Origin: Symbiodinium natans
Lineage: Eukaryota > Sar > Dinophyceae > Suessiales > Symbiodiniaceae
Direction: 5' to 3'
Assembly: GCA_905221605.1 (NCBI GenBank)
Contig: CAJNDS010002118.1
Coordinates: 521,501 to 585,500, forward strand
Length of the DNA: 64,000 nt
Made by a program: the position numbers and the translations under genes. The stretch's first letter is position 1. Each line of letters opens with the position of its first letter. Shown here piece by piece: positions 63,901 to 64,000 of the stretch. Under the pieces are notes generated by a model. The model saw only the letters and a program-made list of their open reading frames with translations. It made no database searches and was not told the origin of the DNA.

Positions 63901-64000
63901 ACAGGGGCTTTGGCGGGTTGGGTAGGTCGGGGGATCTTACTACGCTTGCGTCCCTGACAGGGCTGAAGCACGCTCTCAGCAGCATCGCTAAGAATGTCCC
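60945..64000 (-). CDS. LINE-type retrotransposon polyprotein (RT, zinc knuckle, RNase H), 5' partial
   Basis: One frame is open from the right window edge to a stop at 60945. The codon at 63971 is GTG, not ATG, and the frame continues upstream to base 64000 without a stop, so the protein is N-terminally incomplete here; numbers below count from 63971. The RT domain spans about 235-520: catalytic LDIAKCFDH (D320, with D326 following), RGLLQGCPCSG primer-grip region, FADD at 412-415, and FKLLGVW. A knuckle follows with C735, C737, H745/H746 and C751. RNase H occupies about 812-955 with all acidic residues: D818 (TDGSS), E856 (TAEAGG), D879 (LLCDC), H922 (VPAHG) and D947 (LNDVADRSA). All catalytic motifs look intact and there are no stops or frameshifts, so the element may have moved recently. 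An endonuclease domain, if present, lies outside the window. Confidence 0.9.
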   Translation of the reverse strand, partial: DILSDAAESVLQPCQGRKRSKIPRPTQPAKAPVKQDALQSVLERRLRRLHRRLLEFLKGSGPWSLLCNIRNDLRNLCHRCPELSEFQDLNEDLAHVIMGCIQKEMQAAKQDRLQRWQTSMEEDDQALIRWVKGADACSSPADDDVRVPVHPQLKAEFFAEQWKQVWNPDVIPDPGEVNPFLGWVPQGGFSCPKPTVTGAALKHCASKTVGKAPGADGWIGEHWSLLPNPFFDSLAALWQLVLEAGVLPEQWTRVRCVLIPKDVGFRPISVASLAWRVGMGVVLQQMTSWIDEWAPAELTGGLKGRSASQAHESLHESLQNSTLFGAKLDIAKCFDHVSVPQALHVWQVLGAPESVTTVLSTFYASQVKTMEWQGVSAKNAFSCKRGLLQGCPCSGALLAGLMATWVHHLKATGPTVHFSVFADDRTLWSDTLGNLQKAVAESDIIDKVFGFNLNGKKCEFFCKCSRSKAAGLKAWSISSNRKWPVCKTFKLLGVWYNTTKARRTPVSPQVLAKVTARLRRLRTATKNQRRKHVCVRSLVISLFAHTGPWTTVSQKVQTKWRSAIETAILGRLHSGRSRFLAWAACLGPDCDPEYALDCKVILHELWRLRCDLAGFKQVDELKRLSDAPPRLRSARFLEVLSKWRWQALSETRYDTPCGEIDLLFDGARTVKAAMRAGWELNLWAKEPRAGQVDPELAPVIRQHCAWLTNSNTATRDLSSFSVALGAGKEARKLAKQLEVPLITCACGEQWPTRHHVTWQCAEVPSDTEAPELPSCKSEERLLIRCLPRPPRPANRRDEFFVASQQIVDMLRRCAPLTVGGKVLMATDGSSKVLSGQRRAAGACACAHGSLSWAMQGCDQTSFTAEAGGVLRVFQAAQAARVSVCLLCDCLSVVRTAAKVMRGGPLPDFAPGLWKSIALTANGAEIHWVPAHGKHLQWLPPHSLDASRCRQLNDVADRSAQNTASEALTSLTSWKHDQDQAAAWSQAALLRQRFALRWLESHARSSLHLPPDAGPNPR

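Noticed and set aside
60945..63971. Start codon of the RT protein at 63971
   Set aside because: The codon is GTG and the frame is open upstream to the last base of the window; the protein is partial.
1..64000. Dinoflagellate spliced-leader relics
   Set aside because: No full match to the conserved leader was found by eye. Partial matches such as CATTTTGGCT near 26648 and TGAGCCAAAA near 58692 are too short to count.
1..64000. tRNA, rRNA or CRISPR features
   Set aside because: No cloverleaf with a proper T-loop, no rRNA core sequence and no spacer-repeat array with unique spacers was recognised; the heptamer arrays have no spacers.

Overview
The window looks like nuclear DNA of a dinoflagellate. 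The reasons are: very many interspersed tracts of TTTAGGG/CCCTAAA far from any chromosome end; one gene cut into at least 21 short exons whose introns mostly begin with GC rather than GT; every gene I recognise lying on the minus strand, as in dinoflagellate one-way gene blocks; and a GC-rich LINE-type retrotransposon. An FTR1-type iron permease together with TTTAGGG repeats argues against a land plant. Genus cannot be read from the sequence.

Layout. 1-5.7 kb: repeats, then a badly broken LINE on the plus strand with RNase H, endonuclease and reverse-transcriptase remnants. 5.8-12.2 kb: telomere-like arrays, small inverted-repeat elements, and at least two phase-matched exons of an unidentified minus-strand gene. 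12.97-30.53 kb: an ammonium transporter (AMT/Mep/Rh) gene that does not show up as any long open frame. I rebuilt it from 21 exons whose phases agree from end to end (1,401 coding bases in 17.6 kb). Its introns hold most of the telomere-like arrays, short mobile-element copies and minisatellites of that region. 32.2-33.1 kb: two exons that could be the 5' end of the transporter or of another gene. 34.8-36.2 kb: an uninterrupted FTR1-family iron permease. 36.4-55 kb: mostly repeats with scattered exon-like islands, one resembling the pore loop of a voltage-gated cation channel. 55.2-60.4 kb: three single-exon minus-strand genes (a secreted protein with three 8-cysteine repeats, an isoprenylcysteine methyltransferase-like enzyme, and an unknown multi-pass membrane protein). 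60.4-64 kb: the 3' part of an intact LINE with reverse transcriptase, zinc knuckle and RNase H, open to the window edge.

The genes do not form a pathway. Two are nutrient importers (ammonium, iron), but adjacency in a one-way block is not evidence of joint function. The most unusual content is the telomere-repeat-filled, GC-AG-spliced transporter gene, and a palindromic element family, one copy of which has been split by a telomere-like array. Gene-poor stretches are described as regions below. Many short open frames there are translations of the heptamer repeat and were left out.
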